Assembly: GCA_002729765.1 (NCBI GenBank)
Contig: PBYV01000038.1
Coordinates: 1 to 63,365, forward strand
Source: Acidimicrobiaceae bacterium
GTDB lineage: Bacteria > Actinomycetota > Acidimicrobiia > Acidimicrobiales > MedAcidi-G1
DNA length: 63,365 bases
Reading direction: 5' to 3'
A program made the position numbers and the translations under genes. Shown here piece after piece: positions 53,876 to 62,972 of this stretch; the first letter of the stretch is position 1, and each line of letters starts with the position of its first letter. A model generated the notes under the pieces. It was not told the DNA's origin and searched no databases. It saw only the letters and a program-made list of their open reading frames with translations.

Positions 53876-54347
53876 ATCACAAAGACAACATCTACTTGCA
53901 AAGATACTTGAAGAACAGGCTGTTTCAAGTCAAGCAAAACTCGTTGAACTGCTTAAGGCTGAAGGTATAGACGTTACTCAAGCCACACTCTCACGTGACC
54001 TCGAAGAACTCGGAGCTGTCAAGGTAAGAGTTCCTGTAGGCGACAGTATTTATGCAGTACCAGATAATCCGACAGAAAGGGTCTTACCAGTTGATTATCT
54101 CAGGCGTGTATTAGGAGAATGGCTAGTAGAAGTATCAGTTTCAAACAACATCGTTGTTTTACGGACACCACCCGGTTCTGCACACGTTGTAGCGTCGGCA
54201 GTTGACAGGGCGAGTCTTCCAGAAATCATAGGGACGGTTGCAGGAGACGACACTGTCATATTAGTAGCTGCTTCAGATACGACTGGTGAGAAAGTATCTG
54301 AAAAATTAAAGGATTTAGCAGGTATTAGAACTGCTATTAGTGAATGA
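53868..54347 (+). CDS. argR: Arginine repressor ArgR
   Basis: ArgR is a hexameric repressor that binds ARG boxes when arginine is present. The 159-residue product has a winged-helix DNA-binding domain ([40 protein letters not shown]) and a C-terminal oligomerisation/arginine-binding domain with [14 protein letters not shown] and [13 protein letters not shown]. It sits in the middle of the operon it presumably controls through the two boxes before argC, so autoregulation is expected. It overlaps both neighbours. Confidence 0.96.
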   Translation: MSKSQRQHLLAKILEEQAVSSQAKLVELLKAEGIDVTQATLSRDLEELGAVKVRVPVGDSIYAVPDNPTERVLPVDYLRRVLGEWLVEVSVSNNIVVLRTPPGSAHVVASAVDRASLPEIIGTVAGDDTVILVAASDTTGEKVSEKLKDLAGIRTAISE

Positions 54348-54354
54348 GAGAAAT

Positions 54355-55590
54355 ATGAAAGATATTAAAAAGGTTGTACTTGCTTATTCAGGAGGTCTCG
54401 ACACTTCCATAATCTTAAAATGGCTCCAGGAAACTTATGACTGTGAAGTTGTGACATTCACTGCAGATCTCGGTCAGGGAGAGGAGCTTGAACCAGCGCG
54501 GAGTAAAGCTCAAAGTATGGATGTAAAAGAGATCTATATCGAAGACTTGAGAGACGAGTTTGTTTCTGAGTATGTGTTCCCAATGTTCAGAGCGAATGCT
54601 ATTTATGAAGGAGAGTACCTTCTAGGGACTTCCATAGCGAGACCCCTCATAGCAAAAAGATTAGTTGAGATAGCAGAAGAGACAGGGGCAGATGCCATTA
54701 GTCATGGGGCGACAGGCAAAGGCAACGATCAGGTTCGTTTCGAGCTCGGAGCTTATGCTCTCAATCCGAGTATCAACATAATTGCACCATGGAGAGAATG
54801 GGATCTCGGTTCAAGAAAAAGCCTCTTAGATTATGCCGAGAAACATGGGATACCAGTTGAAATGAAAAGAGGCAACGAGTCGCCCTACTCAATGGATGCG
54901 AATCTTCTCCACATTTCTTACGAAGGTGGTCCTTTAGAAGATCCATGGAAGGAACCTTCTACGGAGATGTGGCGTTGGACAGTGAATCCAGAGCTTGCAC
55001 CCAATGAAGCCACCTATTTGGATTTGGATTTCGAAAATGGAGATCCAGTTGCAATCGATGGTGTGAAAATGTCTCCTGCGGAGCTTTTAAATGAACTAAA
55101 TAGGTTAGGTGGAGCAAATGGTGTGGGAAGAACTGACATAGTGGAAAACCGTTATGTAGGTATGAAATCAAGAGGAGCTTATGAAACTCCTGGTGGGTCA
55201 ATCCTGCTCAAAGCACACAGAGCTATTGAGTCAATAACTTTAGACAGAGGCGTAGCTCATCTAAAAGATGAGTTGATGCCCAAATATGCAGAGTTAATTT
55301 ATAACGGTTACTGGTTCAGTCCAGAGAGGGAAATGCTTCAAACTGCCATAGACCACTCACAAAGATGGGTAAATGGAAAAGTTAGACTCAAGCTCTATAA
55401 AGGCAACATAGAAATTACCGGGAGAGAGTCTGAAGACACTTTGTTTGATGAGGCCATAGCTACTTTTGAAGATGATTCTGGCGCATACAATCAAGCAGAT
55501 GCTGAGGGATTCATAAGGCTGAATGCTCTAAGACTACGCACTGAATCGTTAAGAGATTCAAAGCGTGGTGGAAAACAAGGAGGAGCATAA
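54355..55590 (+). CDS. argG: Argininosuccinate synthase
   Basis: ArgG joins citrulline and aspartate with ATP. The 411 residues have the PP-loop [60 protein letters not shown] and [10 protein letters not shown], all standard for the type 1 enzyme. I chose ATG 54355, with GAGAG just upstream; an in-frame GTG at 54340, overlapping the argR end, would add five residues. argH follows with a 1-nt overlap (TAATG). Confidence 0.95.
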   Translation: MKDIKKVVLAYSGGLDTSIILKWLQETYDCEVVTFTADLGQGEELEPARSKAQSMDVKEIYIEDLRDEFVSEYVFPMFRANAIYEGEYLLGTSIARPLIAKRLVEIAEETGADAISHGATGKGNDQVRFELGAYALNPSINIIAPWREWDLGSRKSLLDYAEKHGIPVEMKRGNESPYSMDANLLHISYEGGPLEDPWKEPSTEMWRWTVNPELAPNEATYLDLDFENGDPVAIDGVKMSPAELLNELNRLGGANGVGRTDIVENRYVGMKSRGAYETPGGSILLKAHRAIESITLDRGVAHLKDELMPKYAELIYNGYWFSPEREMLQTAIDHSQRWVNGKVRLKLYKGNIEITGRESEDTLFDEAIATFEDDSGAYNQADAEGFIRLNALRLRTESLRDSKRGGKQGGA

Positions 55591-56972
55591 TGGCAACTTT
55601 GTGGGAAGGGAGACTGAGCGGGGCGACAACAGATGCATTAAAAGCCCTAAATGACAGTCTTCAAATAGACAAAAGGTTATATAGGGAAGATATCTCAGGT
55701 TCAATAGCCCACGTAAAAATGCTCGTTTCTGTAGGTCTGATCGAAGAGTCTGATGGAGAGTTGATTCTTGATGCCCTTAAGACGACTGAAGAAGAGATGA
55801 CATCAGGATCTTTTGTTTTTCAGCCTGAGGATGAGGACATACACACAGCTGTTGAGAGAAGAGTCACAGAGATTGCCGGTGAGGCCGGAGCTCGGATGCA
55901 CACGGGCAGGAGCAGAAATGATCAAGTGGTAACGGATCTCAGACTATGGACATTAAAGAACTTAGATGAGTTAGCAGCACTCGTTGTTTCTTTGCAGAAG
56001 TCACTGATTGAACAAGCTGAAAAAGCAGAAGCGACACGACTGCCGGGATACACCCATTTACAACAGGCCCAACCGGTGCTTTTATCGCATCATCTGTTAG
56101 CTCATGCTTGGGCTCTTTCAAGAGATTTTGACAGAATCATAGAAACACGTTCCAGAACAGACGTTTCTCCTTTGGGAGCAGGAGCATTAGCTGGTTCTTC
56201 CTTACCCATAGATCCCATAATGACTTCAGAAACCCTAGGTTTCTCAGAAACTTTCAAAAATTCACTTGATGCTGTTTCTGATAGAGACTTTGTAGCTGAG
56301 GCAATTTTCGTCAATGCGTTGTTAGCTGTTCATCTTTCCAGAATCGGAGAGGAGCTTGTGCTTTGGTCGAGTGAAGAGTTCGGGTTTGTGGATATAGATG
56401 ATGCGTACACTACGGGTTCCTCCATGCTTCCTCAGAAAAAGAATCCAGATATAGCTGAGTTAGCAAGAGCCAAAACAGGAAGAATAGTTGGACACTTAGC
56501 AGGACTTTTGACAGTTTTGAAAGGACTGCCCTTGACTTACAACAAAGATCTTCAAGAAGATAAGGAACCTTTATTTGATTCTTTTGACACAAACACTTTG
56601 GTTCTGACGGCATTAACGGGAATTTTTGATTCCATTACTTTCAACAAGGAAGAAATGGCTCAAGCGGCTGATAAGCCTTTCTCGGTGGCAGTAGACCTCG
56701 CTGAATATCTAGTGCATAAAGGTATGCCTTTCAGGGAAGCCCATTCGTTGATCGGCGGACTAGTCAAAGCTTCAATAGAAGATCAAAAGGATTTCAACAA
56801 GGTTGTATTAGAAAATGAGAATTTCGGACCTGAGATAGAAGATTTTTTCAAACCAGAGATGGCTATCAAAAGACGTATCACGCCGGGAAGCACGGGTCTA
56901 GACGCTGTAGAGGTTCAAAAAGAACAAATTAAGAAACGTTTAGAAATACAAATTGCCATGATGTCAAGATGA
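55590..56972 (+). CDS. argH: Argininosuccinate lyase
   Basis: ArgH splits argininosuccinate into arginine and fumarate, the final step. The 460-residue protein has HTAVERRVTEIAGEAGARMHTGRSRNDQV, visible as MHTGRSRNDQV, the GYTHLQQAQPVLLSHH histidine region and the superfamily signature SSMLPQKKNPDIAELAR. Length is normal. GGAGG lies directly before the ATG at the argG end. The stop overlaps the thioesterase gene by 4 nt, so transcription of the arg operon probably continues into it. Confidence 0.96.
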   Translation: MATLWEGRLSGATTDALKALNDSLQIDKRLYREDISGSIAHVKMLVSVGLIEESDGELILDALKTTEEEMTSGSFVFQPEDEDIHTAVERRVTEIAGEAGARMHTGRSRNDQVVTDLRLWTLKNLDELAALVVSLQKSLIEQAEKAEATRLPGYTHLQQAQPVLLSHHLLAHAWALSRDFDRIIETRSRTDVSPLGAGALAGSSLPIDPIMTSETLGFSETFKNSLDAVSDRDFVAEAIFVNALLAVHLSRIGEELVLWSSEEFGFVDIDDAYTTGSSMLPQKKNPDIAELARAKTGRIVGHLAGLLTVLKGLPLTYNKDLQEDKEPLFDSFDTNTLVLTALTGIFDSITFNKEEMAQAADKPFSVAVDLAEYLVHKGMPFREAHSLIGGLVKASIEDQKDFNKVVLENENFGPEIEDFFKPEMAIKRRITPGSTGLDAVEVQKEQIKKRLEIQIAMMSR

Positions 56973-57364
56973 CATATTCAATGGACATTAAGGTCCGTTA
57001 TGGAGAAGTTGACAGACAGGGAGTTGTTTTCAACGCCCACTACCTTGCGTATCTAGATGATGTAGTTGACAGTTGGCTACGCGAATTCGAAGGTGATTTT
57101 GAATCTCTAGGGTGGGATTTGATGCTCAAAAAAGTCAACTTGGAATGGCATGGGCCAGCAGGGACGGGAGAGGTGTTGAATGTCGAGGCATACATCAGCA
57201 GATGGGGAAATACTTCTTTTGATGTTTCCTTTGAGGTGAAAGTCAAAAATAGGCTTGTTTTGACCGCAACAATTGTTTACGTCGGTGTAAAGACAGGCAC
57301 AACTGAAACGTTAGAAGCACCAGAACAAATCCGCGAGTATCTTTCAAATGAAAAAGTTTCTTGA
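56969..57364 (+). CDS. Hotdog-fold acyl-CoA thioesterase (YbgC/4HBT-like)
   Basis: The 131-residue protein fits the 4-hydroxybenzoyl-CoA thioesterase group: the N-terminal VRYGEVDRQGVVFNAHYLAYLDDV carries the catalytic Asp in EVDRQGVV, followed by the typical strand pattern. It should hydrolyse an acyl-CoA, substrate unknown. It begins inside the argH stop (ATGA) and overlaps the Nudix gene by 17 nt. Its presence at the end of the arg operon has no evident metabolic reason and may be simple read-through. Confidence 0.87.
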   Translation: MTYSMDIKVRYGEVDRQGVVFNAHYLAYLDDVVDSWLREFEGDFESLGWDLMLKKVNLEWHGPAGTGEVLNVEAYISRWGNTSFDVSFEVKVKNRLVLTATIVYVGVKTGTTETLEAPEQIREYLSNEKVS

Positions 57365-57914
57365 GAAAAACGACTTTGACAGTCTGACAGATATCTCTGT
57401 TGCTCAAATAGTAGCTTCTTGTAGTAACTCAAAATTTCGAAACGATTTTCTAAATTTCGTTGAGAAGTTTCCAGATCATTTAGATCGAACGTGCCAGATC
57501 GGTCATTTGACTGGCTCCTCACTATTAGTGAGAGAGGAAGATCACAAAATTTTACTCTTATTCCATACAAAACTTCAAAAATGGTTACAGCCAGGAGGAC
57601 ATGCGGATGGTGACCCTAATTTAGCCCGAGTGGCACTTAGAGAAGCTGAAGAAGAAACTGGGATTAATCACTTAAAGATTTACCAAATTCCAATAGACCT
57701 TGACATACATATTGTTCGTCCGCCCGGTGAAAAAGAACATAAACATTTTGATGTCAGATACCTAACGCTCGCTCCTAAAGATGCCGAACCTATCGGAAAT
57801 CACGAATCACAAGATTTACGTTGGTTCACTAAGGACGAAATTAATTCGATGAGTTTAGATCACGGATTGGTAAGAATGATTGAAACAGGATTCGAATTAT
57901 TATCAACGATGTAA
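57348..57914 (+). CDS. Nudix hydrolase
   Basis: The 188-residue product has a Nudix box region GGHADGDPNLARVALREAEEETGI; the core REAEEETG that binds metal is intact, but the usual Glu six residues after the first Gly is replaced by Asp-Pro. Preceding residues KWLQPGGH and later HFDVRYLTL are typical of the family branch annotated as NUDIX proteins of unknown substrate. An N-terminal helical part of about 60 residues precedes the domain. The ATG lies 17 nt inside the thioesterase gene. It is convergent with the minus-strand gene 4 nt away. Confidence 0.85.
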   Translation: MKKFLEKNDFDSLTDISVAQIVASCSNSKFRNDFLNFVEKFPDHLDRTCQIGHLTGSSLLVREEDHKILLLFHTKLQKWLQPGGHADGDPNLARVALREAEEETGINHLKIYQIPIDLDIHIVRPPGEKEHKHFDVRYLTLAPKDAEPIGNHESQDLRWFTKDEINSMSLDHGLVRMIETGFELLSTM

Positions 57915-57918
57915 ACGG

Positions 57919-58446
57919 TTAGAAGTCTCCAGGGTCTAGACAAGAATCCAGATCATTTACTCGTGCAAATCCATTCATCCTCTCAAGAACGCTTTTGCCG
58001 TTATCTGTTGCCGTTAGGAGAGGCTCAATGTCGCCTAGCTCGGTTAAACGTTTTACATGGTTTCTCCGATCTCCTAAATAAGTATCCCAGTCCGATAACC
58101 AACTATTCGTATTGAAATTGTCCTTTTCTGAATTCAGTGGCAAGGCAGCCAAGCTAGTTGTCATTTTTTCAAGCACTTGTGTTCCCTGTGTTATTAGTTC
58201 GGCACGGTCAGCAGGGGTTCTCGATTCTTTTGCTAAAGGTAACAAATCTATTTTGTTCAGAGCTTGCGAACAGATCGTTTCTGCTTTCTCAAGCCATACC
58301 TCATTTTCCACACGATCAGGATTACCTGAAGGAGCGAAGAAGAAAGCGTAAGCCCAAAGACCTATTATTCCAGCAACTGCGACAATCTTGAGAAGTGAAG
58401 AAGCAGTGGGAACAAAATTTGATTTTTTGGAAATTTTTTCTTTCAA
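57919..58446 (-). CDS. Single-pass membrane protein of unknown function
   Basis: The 175-residue product has a short basic cytosolic N-terminus, one membrane helix (about residues 17-38, LLKIVAVAGIIGLWAYAFFFA) shown here as IVAVAGIIGLWAYAFFF, and an outside domain of about 135 residues with two Cys (ICSQALN and LDSCLDPGDF) that may form a disulfide. The helical extracellular part resembles small conserved actinobacterial proteins, but I do not recognise the family. It starts 1 nt after the stop of the upstream class A PBP gene on the same strand and is likely co-expressed, so a cell-envelope role is possible. Confidence 0.75.
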   Translation of the reverse strand: MKEKISKKSNFVPTASSLLKIVAVAGIIGLWAYAFFFAPSGNPDRVENEVWLEKAETICSQALNKIDLLPLAKESRTPADRAELITQGTQVLEKMTTSLAALPLNSEKDNFNTNSWLSDWDTYLGDRRNHVKRLTELGDIEPLLTATDNGKSVLERMNGFARVNDLDSCLDPGDF

Positions 58447-58447
58447 G

Positions 58448-61069
58448 TTATGGTGCCATTCGGAGAGAAATCACAGAACCAGAATCGACCATAGTCCCAG
58501 GATTAGGATTTTGCGCCCAAATAATTTCCGGCAGTTCATTCTCGTTTTCAGGGTTAGGAATAAGAGCAATTTCATAGCCGAGCCCCAAGGACGCCAGTAA
58601 CGGTGATATGTCGACTAAGACCTCTCCGACTAGATCAGGGACGTTAGTTTTATTCGTCTCCGTAGGTTGAATTGCTACTTCAACAAGAATTTTTGAAGAA
58701 GTAAGTAACGACGTTCCGACCTCAGGAGATTGGCCGAGGATTATTCCCGGCTCACTGTCAGCATCTGTTACTTCGATCACAGTAAGTGTTTGATCTCCCA
58801 AACCATCGTTTTCAAGATTCAATTCTGCATTCTCTAGAGTTAACCCAATCAGTTCAGGCATGACTAGACCGCCCTTGTCAGGGATTGTGGTGGTAGAAGA
58901 AGCAGGAGGAGTTGCAAAATCCTTAACTGGCAAGTCGGCATGTGCGGCCAGCATCACATCTTTCCAAATTAGAGCCGGGAAGGTTCCGCCGTACACTTTG
59001 CGTTCTGTTAAAGGAGGAACCATAGGTATTTGCCCTTTTGGGTAGCCGACCCATACTGCCGTAGCGATTTGTGGTGTATACCCGACAAAAAGAGCGTCGG
59101 CATAATTTTGTGTTGTACCAGTCTTACCGGCTGCGGGTCTGCCTATTTTCGCTCTATGGCCAGTGCCTTCAGCGATCGTTCCTTCCAGAACCCAAGTCAG
59201 TTGATCAACTAACTTCGAGTCAAGAGCGCGTTCAAGTTCCCTGTTCCATTTCCATAGAGGCGTCCCGTCCATTCGGGTGACACGGGTCACCATTGAAGGA
59301 GGTGTATAGACGCCACGGTTTGCAAATGTGCTATAGGCGCTGGCCATGTCCAGCAAGGTAACGTTAGAAGTGCCCAAAACGTTAGAATTTACAGGTTGGA
59401 CTGGAGACTTTACGCCAAGTCTTCTAGCTAAATTCACAACTCTCTCAGCCCCCATTTGCATACTCAACTGAGCAAAAACTGTGTTGTAAGAACTTCTTGT
59501 CGCACGAGTTAAGTCGACCATGGGGGGTTCAGCCATTGGTATCAGTTCAGTACCTTCGATGGGTTCCCAGTTCCATCCCGGAACGTCTTCAAGCATTTTT
59601 ATGCGATAGTCGAATAAAGAGTTCATCGAATACTCCCATTTTCGATTATTTATCCATTCATTCAATCTCACATCTACAAAATCAGGATCATCTTCTGGAT
59701 CGTCTCTGTATTCAATAGTTTCCGTGTGCTCTTCTGGGATTTCTATATGACCTTCCCGGACTAAAAATTGGAATAGTGCCATGAGTCCTTTTTCGAATTT
59801 CGGTTCATCAGCGTCATGCCCGTTTAAGCCACCGCTAACCCACCAAACTCTGTTGTCATTGTCGGCTCCAGGTATAAAAAACTCGAGTACATTCGGTGCT
59901 GGATAAGTAGCAGTCACTTCCCAACCGGACTCAAGAGCAGCGGCAAGCCCAATAGGTTTAAAAGAAGACCCAGCCTGTCTGCCGTTACCCATCGCGAGAT
60001 TTACTTTCGCATCATCTTCTTCAGCAAAAAAATCTCTCCCTCCCACCATTGCTATTATCTGGCCAGTTTGTGGATCTATTACTACCACGGAAGCATCTGG
60101 AAGATTTTGATTAGAGGGAAGATGGCTTTCTACGGCTTTTTCAGCAGCTGCTTGGAGATTGAGATCTATAGTGGTTTCGATTCGAACACCACCTTCGTAC
60201 AGGAGCATTTCTCGTAGTGATCTATTAGCTCCAAAAGCAGGATTTTCTAAGAACCATTTTCTAACTTCTTCAACAAAATGACCTGCTGGGTATTCGGTTT
60301 CTAATCTAGGTTTATATTCTTCGAGCTTGGGTGGTGATGAAGTTGCTTCGTCACGTTGCTCTGGTGTTATGAATCCATTGGCTACCATTCGGTCTAAAAC
60401 AAGGTGACTTCTACGAAGGCTTTGTGAGTAGTTTCGGAAAGGGTCGTAACGGCTTGGAGCCTTTAATAATCCAGCGAGAAGTGCAGCTTCATTGATAGAA
60501 ATTTCATTTATATCTTTGTTGAAGTATGTCTGAGCAGCTGCTTTTATTCCATAAGCACCATGACCGAAATAGACAGTGTTCAGATACTGCAAAAGAATGA
60601 AATCTTTGCCATATTCATCCTCTAATCGGGTCGCATACCAAAGTTCTTCGAGTTTACGACTAGCTGTTTGTTCGACATTTTCTATTATTGCCAGCTTGAC
60701 ATACTGCTGGGTGATGGTAGAACCACCCTGGCTGATACCGCCAGCTTCAAGATTTGAACGAGCAGCTCGCAGAATACCCTTAAGGTCGAAACCATCGTGT
60801 TTGTAAAAGCGTTCGTCTTCTATAGCTATCACGGCGTTTCGAGCAATTTCTGGAATTTCTTCTAGACGTCTAGCACTAGTTCGATTTTCAGGAGCTACCA
60901 AAGTCGTTATCAACGTTCCATCTGAAGCTATAACGATTGAAGATTCAGCTTGTTCTGGAATATTTATGTCGAAGTCAAGAGTTTCGTAGGTGTAACAACT
61001 TGTTGAAAGGAGCGAAACGACAAAAATACTCAATAGAAAAAATGCATATCTCGGATTTCTGCTTGCCAT
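58448..61069 (-). CDS. Class A penicillin-binding protein with PASTA domains
   Basis: This bifunctional enzyme builds and cross-links peptidoglycan outside the membrane. The 873 residues contain an N-terminal membrane segment (about 8-24), a GT51 glycosyltransferase domain with AIEDERFYKHDGFDL and GGSTITQQYVKL, a transpeptidase domain with SSFK, SYN and KTGTT motifs, and two C-terminal PASTA repeats. Between SSFK and SYN are about 160 residues instead of about 60, an acidic, Trp-rich insertion. The N-terminal STSC resembles but does not fit a lipobox. No ribosome site is evident. It is divergent from tyrS. Confidence 0.93.
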   Translation of the reverse strand: MASRNPRYAFFLLSIFVVSLLSTSCYTYETLDFDINIPEQAESSIVIASDGTLITTLVAPENRTSARRLEEIPEIARNAVIAIEDERFYKHDGFDLKGILRAARSNLEAGGISQGGSTITQQYVKLAIIENVEQTASRKLEELWYATRLEDEYGKDFILLQYLNTVYFGHGAYGIKAAAQTYFNKDINEISINEAALLAGLLKAPSRYDPFRNYSQSLRRSHLVLDRMVANGFITPEQRDEATSSPPKLEEYKPRLETEYPAGHFVEEVRKWFLENPAFGANRSLREMLLYEGGVRIETTIDLNLQAAAEKAVESHLPSNQNLPDASVVVIDPQTGQIIAMVGGRDFFAEEDDAKVNLAMGNGRQAGSSFKPIGLAAALESGWEVTATYPAPNVLEFFIPGADNDNRVWWVSGGLNGHDADEPKFEKGLMALFQFLVREGHIEIPEEHTETIEYRDDPEDDPDFVDVRLNEWINNRKWEYSMNSLFDYRIKMLEDVPGWNWEPIEGTELIPMAEPPMVDLTRATRSSYNTVFAQLSMQMGAERVVNLARRLGVKSPVQPVNSNVLGTSNVTLLDMASAYSTFANRGVYTPPSMVTRVTRMDGTPLWKWNRELERALDSKLVDQLTWVLEGTIAEGTGHRAKIGRPAAGKTGTTQNYADALFVGYTPQIATAVWVGYPKGQIPMVPPLTERKVYGGTFPALIWKDVMLAAHADLPVKDFATPPASSTTTIPDKGGLVMPELIGLTLENAELNLENDGLGDQTLTVIEVTDADSEPGIILGQSPEVGTSLLTSSKILVEVAIQPTETNKTNVPDLVGEVLVDISPLLASLGLGYEIALIPNPENENELPEIIWAQNPNPGTMVDSGSVISLRMAP

Positions 61070-61164
61070 ATGTCTAGTTTGACCTGACTGGAAGGCAAAT
61101 TGGTGGCAGGTGCAAGGAACTTTTCTTAAGACTTAATTTAAAATTGCCGGCTTTCAGTCTGTTA

Positions 61165-62484
61165 ATGCTCCATACTGGTCTAGTGGGCAATACTGAAAGA
61201 AAAGGAATCCTTGAGGATTTAACCCTGAGAGGACTTCTTCAAGACAGCACAGATCAAACTGCACTCCAAGAGAGGTTAGAACAAGGACCTATTACTCTCT
61301 ATTGTGGGTTTGATCCAACAGCAGACAGTCTTCATCTCGGACACTTAGTGCCACTGTTGACTTTGAGACGTTTTCAAGATGCGGGACACCGTCCTATTGC
61401 ACTAGCTGGAGGGGCTACTGGGATGGTGGGTGATCCAAGTGGTAGATCTGAAGAAAGAAATCTGTTAGATCAAAATGAACTGAGTTCGAATGTCGCAGCT
61501 GTTGCCGCACAGCTGGAGTCATTTCTGAGTTTCGATGCTGAGTCAAAGAAAAAAGGAATAGCAGCTTTACTCGTAGATAATCGAGAATGGACAGTCGAAG
61601 TAAATGTTCTTGACTTTCTAAGGGACGTCGGAAAGCACGTGACGGTAGGGACAATGCTTTCAAAAGAATCAGTTAAAACACGACTGGCAAGTGAACAAGG
61701 ACTGTCATTTACAGAGTTCAGCTACATGCTTCTTCAGGCAAACGATTTCTTTGAGTTGCATAAGAATCATGAATGTGAAATGCAGATAGGTGGTTCGGAT
61801 CAGTGGGGGAATATAACCGCTGGAATCGACATGATCAGAAGGCGGAGTTCTGCAATTGCTTACGGTCTTACTGTCCCTTTAGTTACCAGATCAGATGGAG
61901 CAAAATTCGGTAAAACAGCTGAAGGTACTGTGTGGCTTGACTCGAAACGAACTTTACCTTATGAGTTGCACCAATATTTGATAAATGTTGATGACAGGGA
62001 TGTTGAAAAATTACTTCTACAACTAACCCTTGTTTCTGTGTCGGAGATTTCTGAGTTAATGCTGGATCATCGCAAGTCTCCAGAAGACCGAAGTGCACAA
62101 CAGCGTTTGGCAACCGAAGTCTGTCGCTTAGTCCACGGTGATGAAGAGGCAGAACAGGCACTATTAGCCACTCAGGGTCTCTTTGGAAGTAAATCAAATT
62201 CAGAGGATTCATTAGAAGCGCTTAGAGGGATAGTCCCTGAAACAGAAGTAAGAGCATCTGACCTTAAGCAGGGGGAAGAATCGCTGATAGATGTTTTGGT
62301 TTTGAGTGGTTTATGTAGCTCCAGAGGCGATGCACGCCGGACAATTGCAGCTGGAGGAATCTCGGTGAATGGAGACAGGCAGGCCACGGATGCTGTTTCA
62401 TTACCCAATGACCTGCTTTTAAACGGTGATTATGTCTTAATTCAAAAAGGTAAAAAAAATCGCCATTTACTCGTAATTGTTTAA
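61165..62484 (+). CDS. tyrS: Tyrosine-tRNA ligase
   Basis: This class I synthetase charges tRNA-Tyr. The product has YCGFDPTADSLHLGHLVPL with the HIGH-type HLGH, the tyrosine-binding GGSDQWGNITAGIDMIRR, the KMSKS-type KFGKTAEG, and a C-terminal S4 domain (ISVNGDRQATDAV). The start is uncertain: ATG 61165 gives 439 residues; TTG 61144 is longer; GTG 61183, preceded by a -10-like CATACT at 6 nt, gives the most usual N-terminus. None has a ribosome site. It stands between the divergent PBP gene and the rRNA operon. Confidence 0.93.
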   Translation: MLHTGLVGNTERKGILEDLTLRGLLQDSTDQTALQERLEQGPITLYCGFDPTADSLHLGHLVPLLTLRRFQDAGHRPIALAGGATGMVGDPSGRSEERNLLDQNELSSNVAAVAAQLESFLSFDAESKKKGIAALLVDNREWTVEVNVLDFLRDVGKHVTVGTMLSKESVKTRLASEQGLSFTEFSYMLLQANDFFELHKNHECEMQIGGSDQWGNITAGIDMIRRRSSAIAYGLTVPLVTRSDGAKFGKTAEGTVWLDSKRTLPYELHQYLINVDDRDVEKLLLQLTLVSVSEISELMLDHRKSPEDRSAQQRLATEVCRLVHGDEEAEQALLATQGLFGSKSNSEDSLEALRGIVPETEVRASDLKQGEESLIDVLVLSGLCSSRGDARRTIAAGGISVNGDRQATDAVSLPNDLLLNGDYVLIQKGKKNRHLLVIV

Positions 62485-62494
62485 CTAAACAATT
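62475..62494 (+). terminator. AT-rich inverted repeat at the tyrS stop, weak terminator candidate
   Basis: AATTGTTTA (62475-62483) and TAAACAATT (62486-62494) form a perfect 9-bp inverted repeat spaced by 2 nt, followed by ATTTAA. It spans the tyrS stop codon. The stem has only one GC pair and the tail is short, so termination would be weak. Confidence 0.3.
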
Positions 62495-62972
62495 ATTTAA
62501 AGTAGTCCTCTGAATATGGTGGATCAGCACTCTCCAGCGGATAGCGTCTATCTGCCCGCAAGTTCTTGATCTTTTCATCGAGCGCGCTTAACGTGGGTGG
62601 GTTGCTCTCGATTCAAGCGAAAGCCCTTCAAGAGCAACTTAGGGCATTAAACAGCTATGAAATTTTGTTTCTGGTTGTCTGCCAGATGACTGATGGTCAT
62701 CAGGTGCTCCTTGAAAACGGGATAGAGGACGAATTAAAGCCAGTGCGGGTCGTCCACATAAGCGATCGCGAGTCGCCGTGGATGAACCTAAACAATTCAA
62801 TGAAATAAATTAAGCACTGACGGACAACGGTGTTTGACTAAGTCAGACACCTTGTACCTGTGCCTGGTCGATTGGGATTGGTGTCCCTTTTGACCGCAAA
62901 CTCGCAGGTGTCGCTTCGGCGGCATCGCACCATGATTTCAAGGTTTCATTCTCTTTGAGAGTGGAACTGAGA
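62485..62972 (+). other. Intergenic region between tyrS and 16S rRNA: no convincing gene, rRNA promoter/leader
   Basis: These 488 nt hold no recognisable protein gene. A TTG-initiated 80-codon frame (62566-62808) has no ribosome site, family resemblance or conserved motif. At 62829-62851 a 10-bp hairpin (GGTGTTTGAC with GTCAGACACC) includes a TTGACT (62834-62839) that could be an rRNA promoter -35; the best -10 (TACCTG, 15-bp spacing) is poor. Base composition is visibly richer in G and C than the surrounding genes, as expected of an rRNA leader. Confidence 0.5.
62907..62960 (+). promoter_or_regulatory. boxB/boxA-like rRNA antitermination leader
   Basis: A UUCG-capped hairpin (GTCGC 62910-62914 with GCGGC 62919-62923) is followed by TTCTCTTTGAGA (62949-62960), which matches the E. 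coli boxA TGCTCTTTAACA at nine of twelve positions. A boxB-like stem and then boxA upstream of 16S is the usual layout for Nus-factor antitermination; NusB is encoded at 20135-20548. Its closeness to the 16S start is unusual. Confidence 0.45.

Noticed and set aside
60990-61069. Lipoprotein signal on the class A PBP
   Set aside because: The residues before Cys (Leu-Ser-Thr-Ser-Cys) lack the hydrophobic residue at -3 required of a lipobox, and the family is anchored by a membrane helix.
62566-62808. 80-codon frame before the 16S gene
   Set aside because: It starts with TTG, has no ribosome site or recognisable motif, and lies in rRNA leader sequence.
62834-62862. TTGACT as the rRNA promoter -35
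   Set aside because: No acceptable -10 at 16-18 bp spacing; noted only as a weak candidate within the leader.
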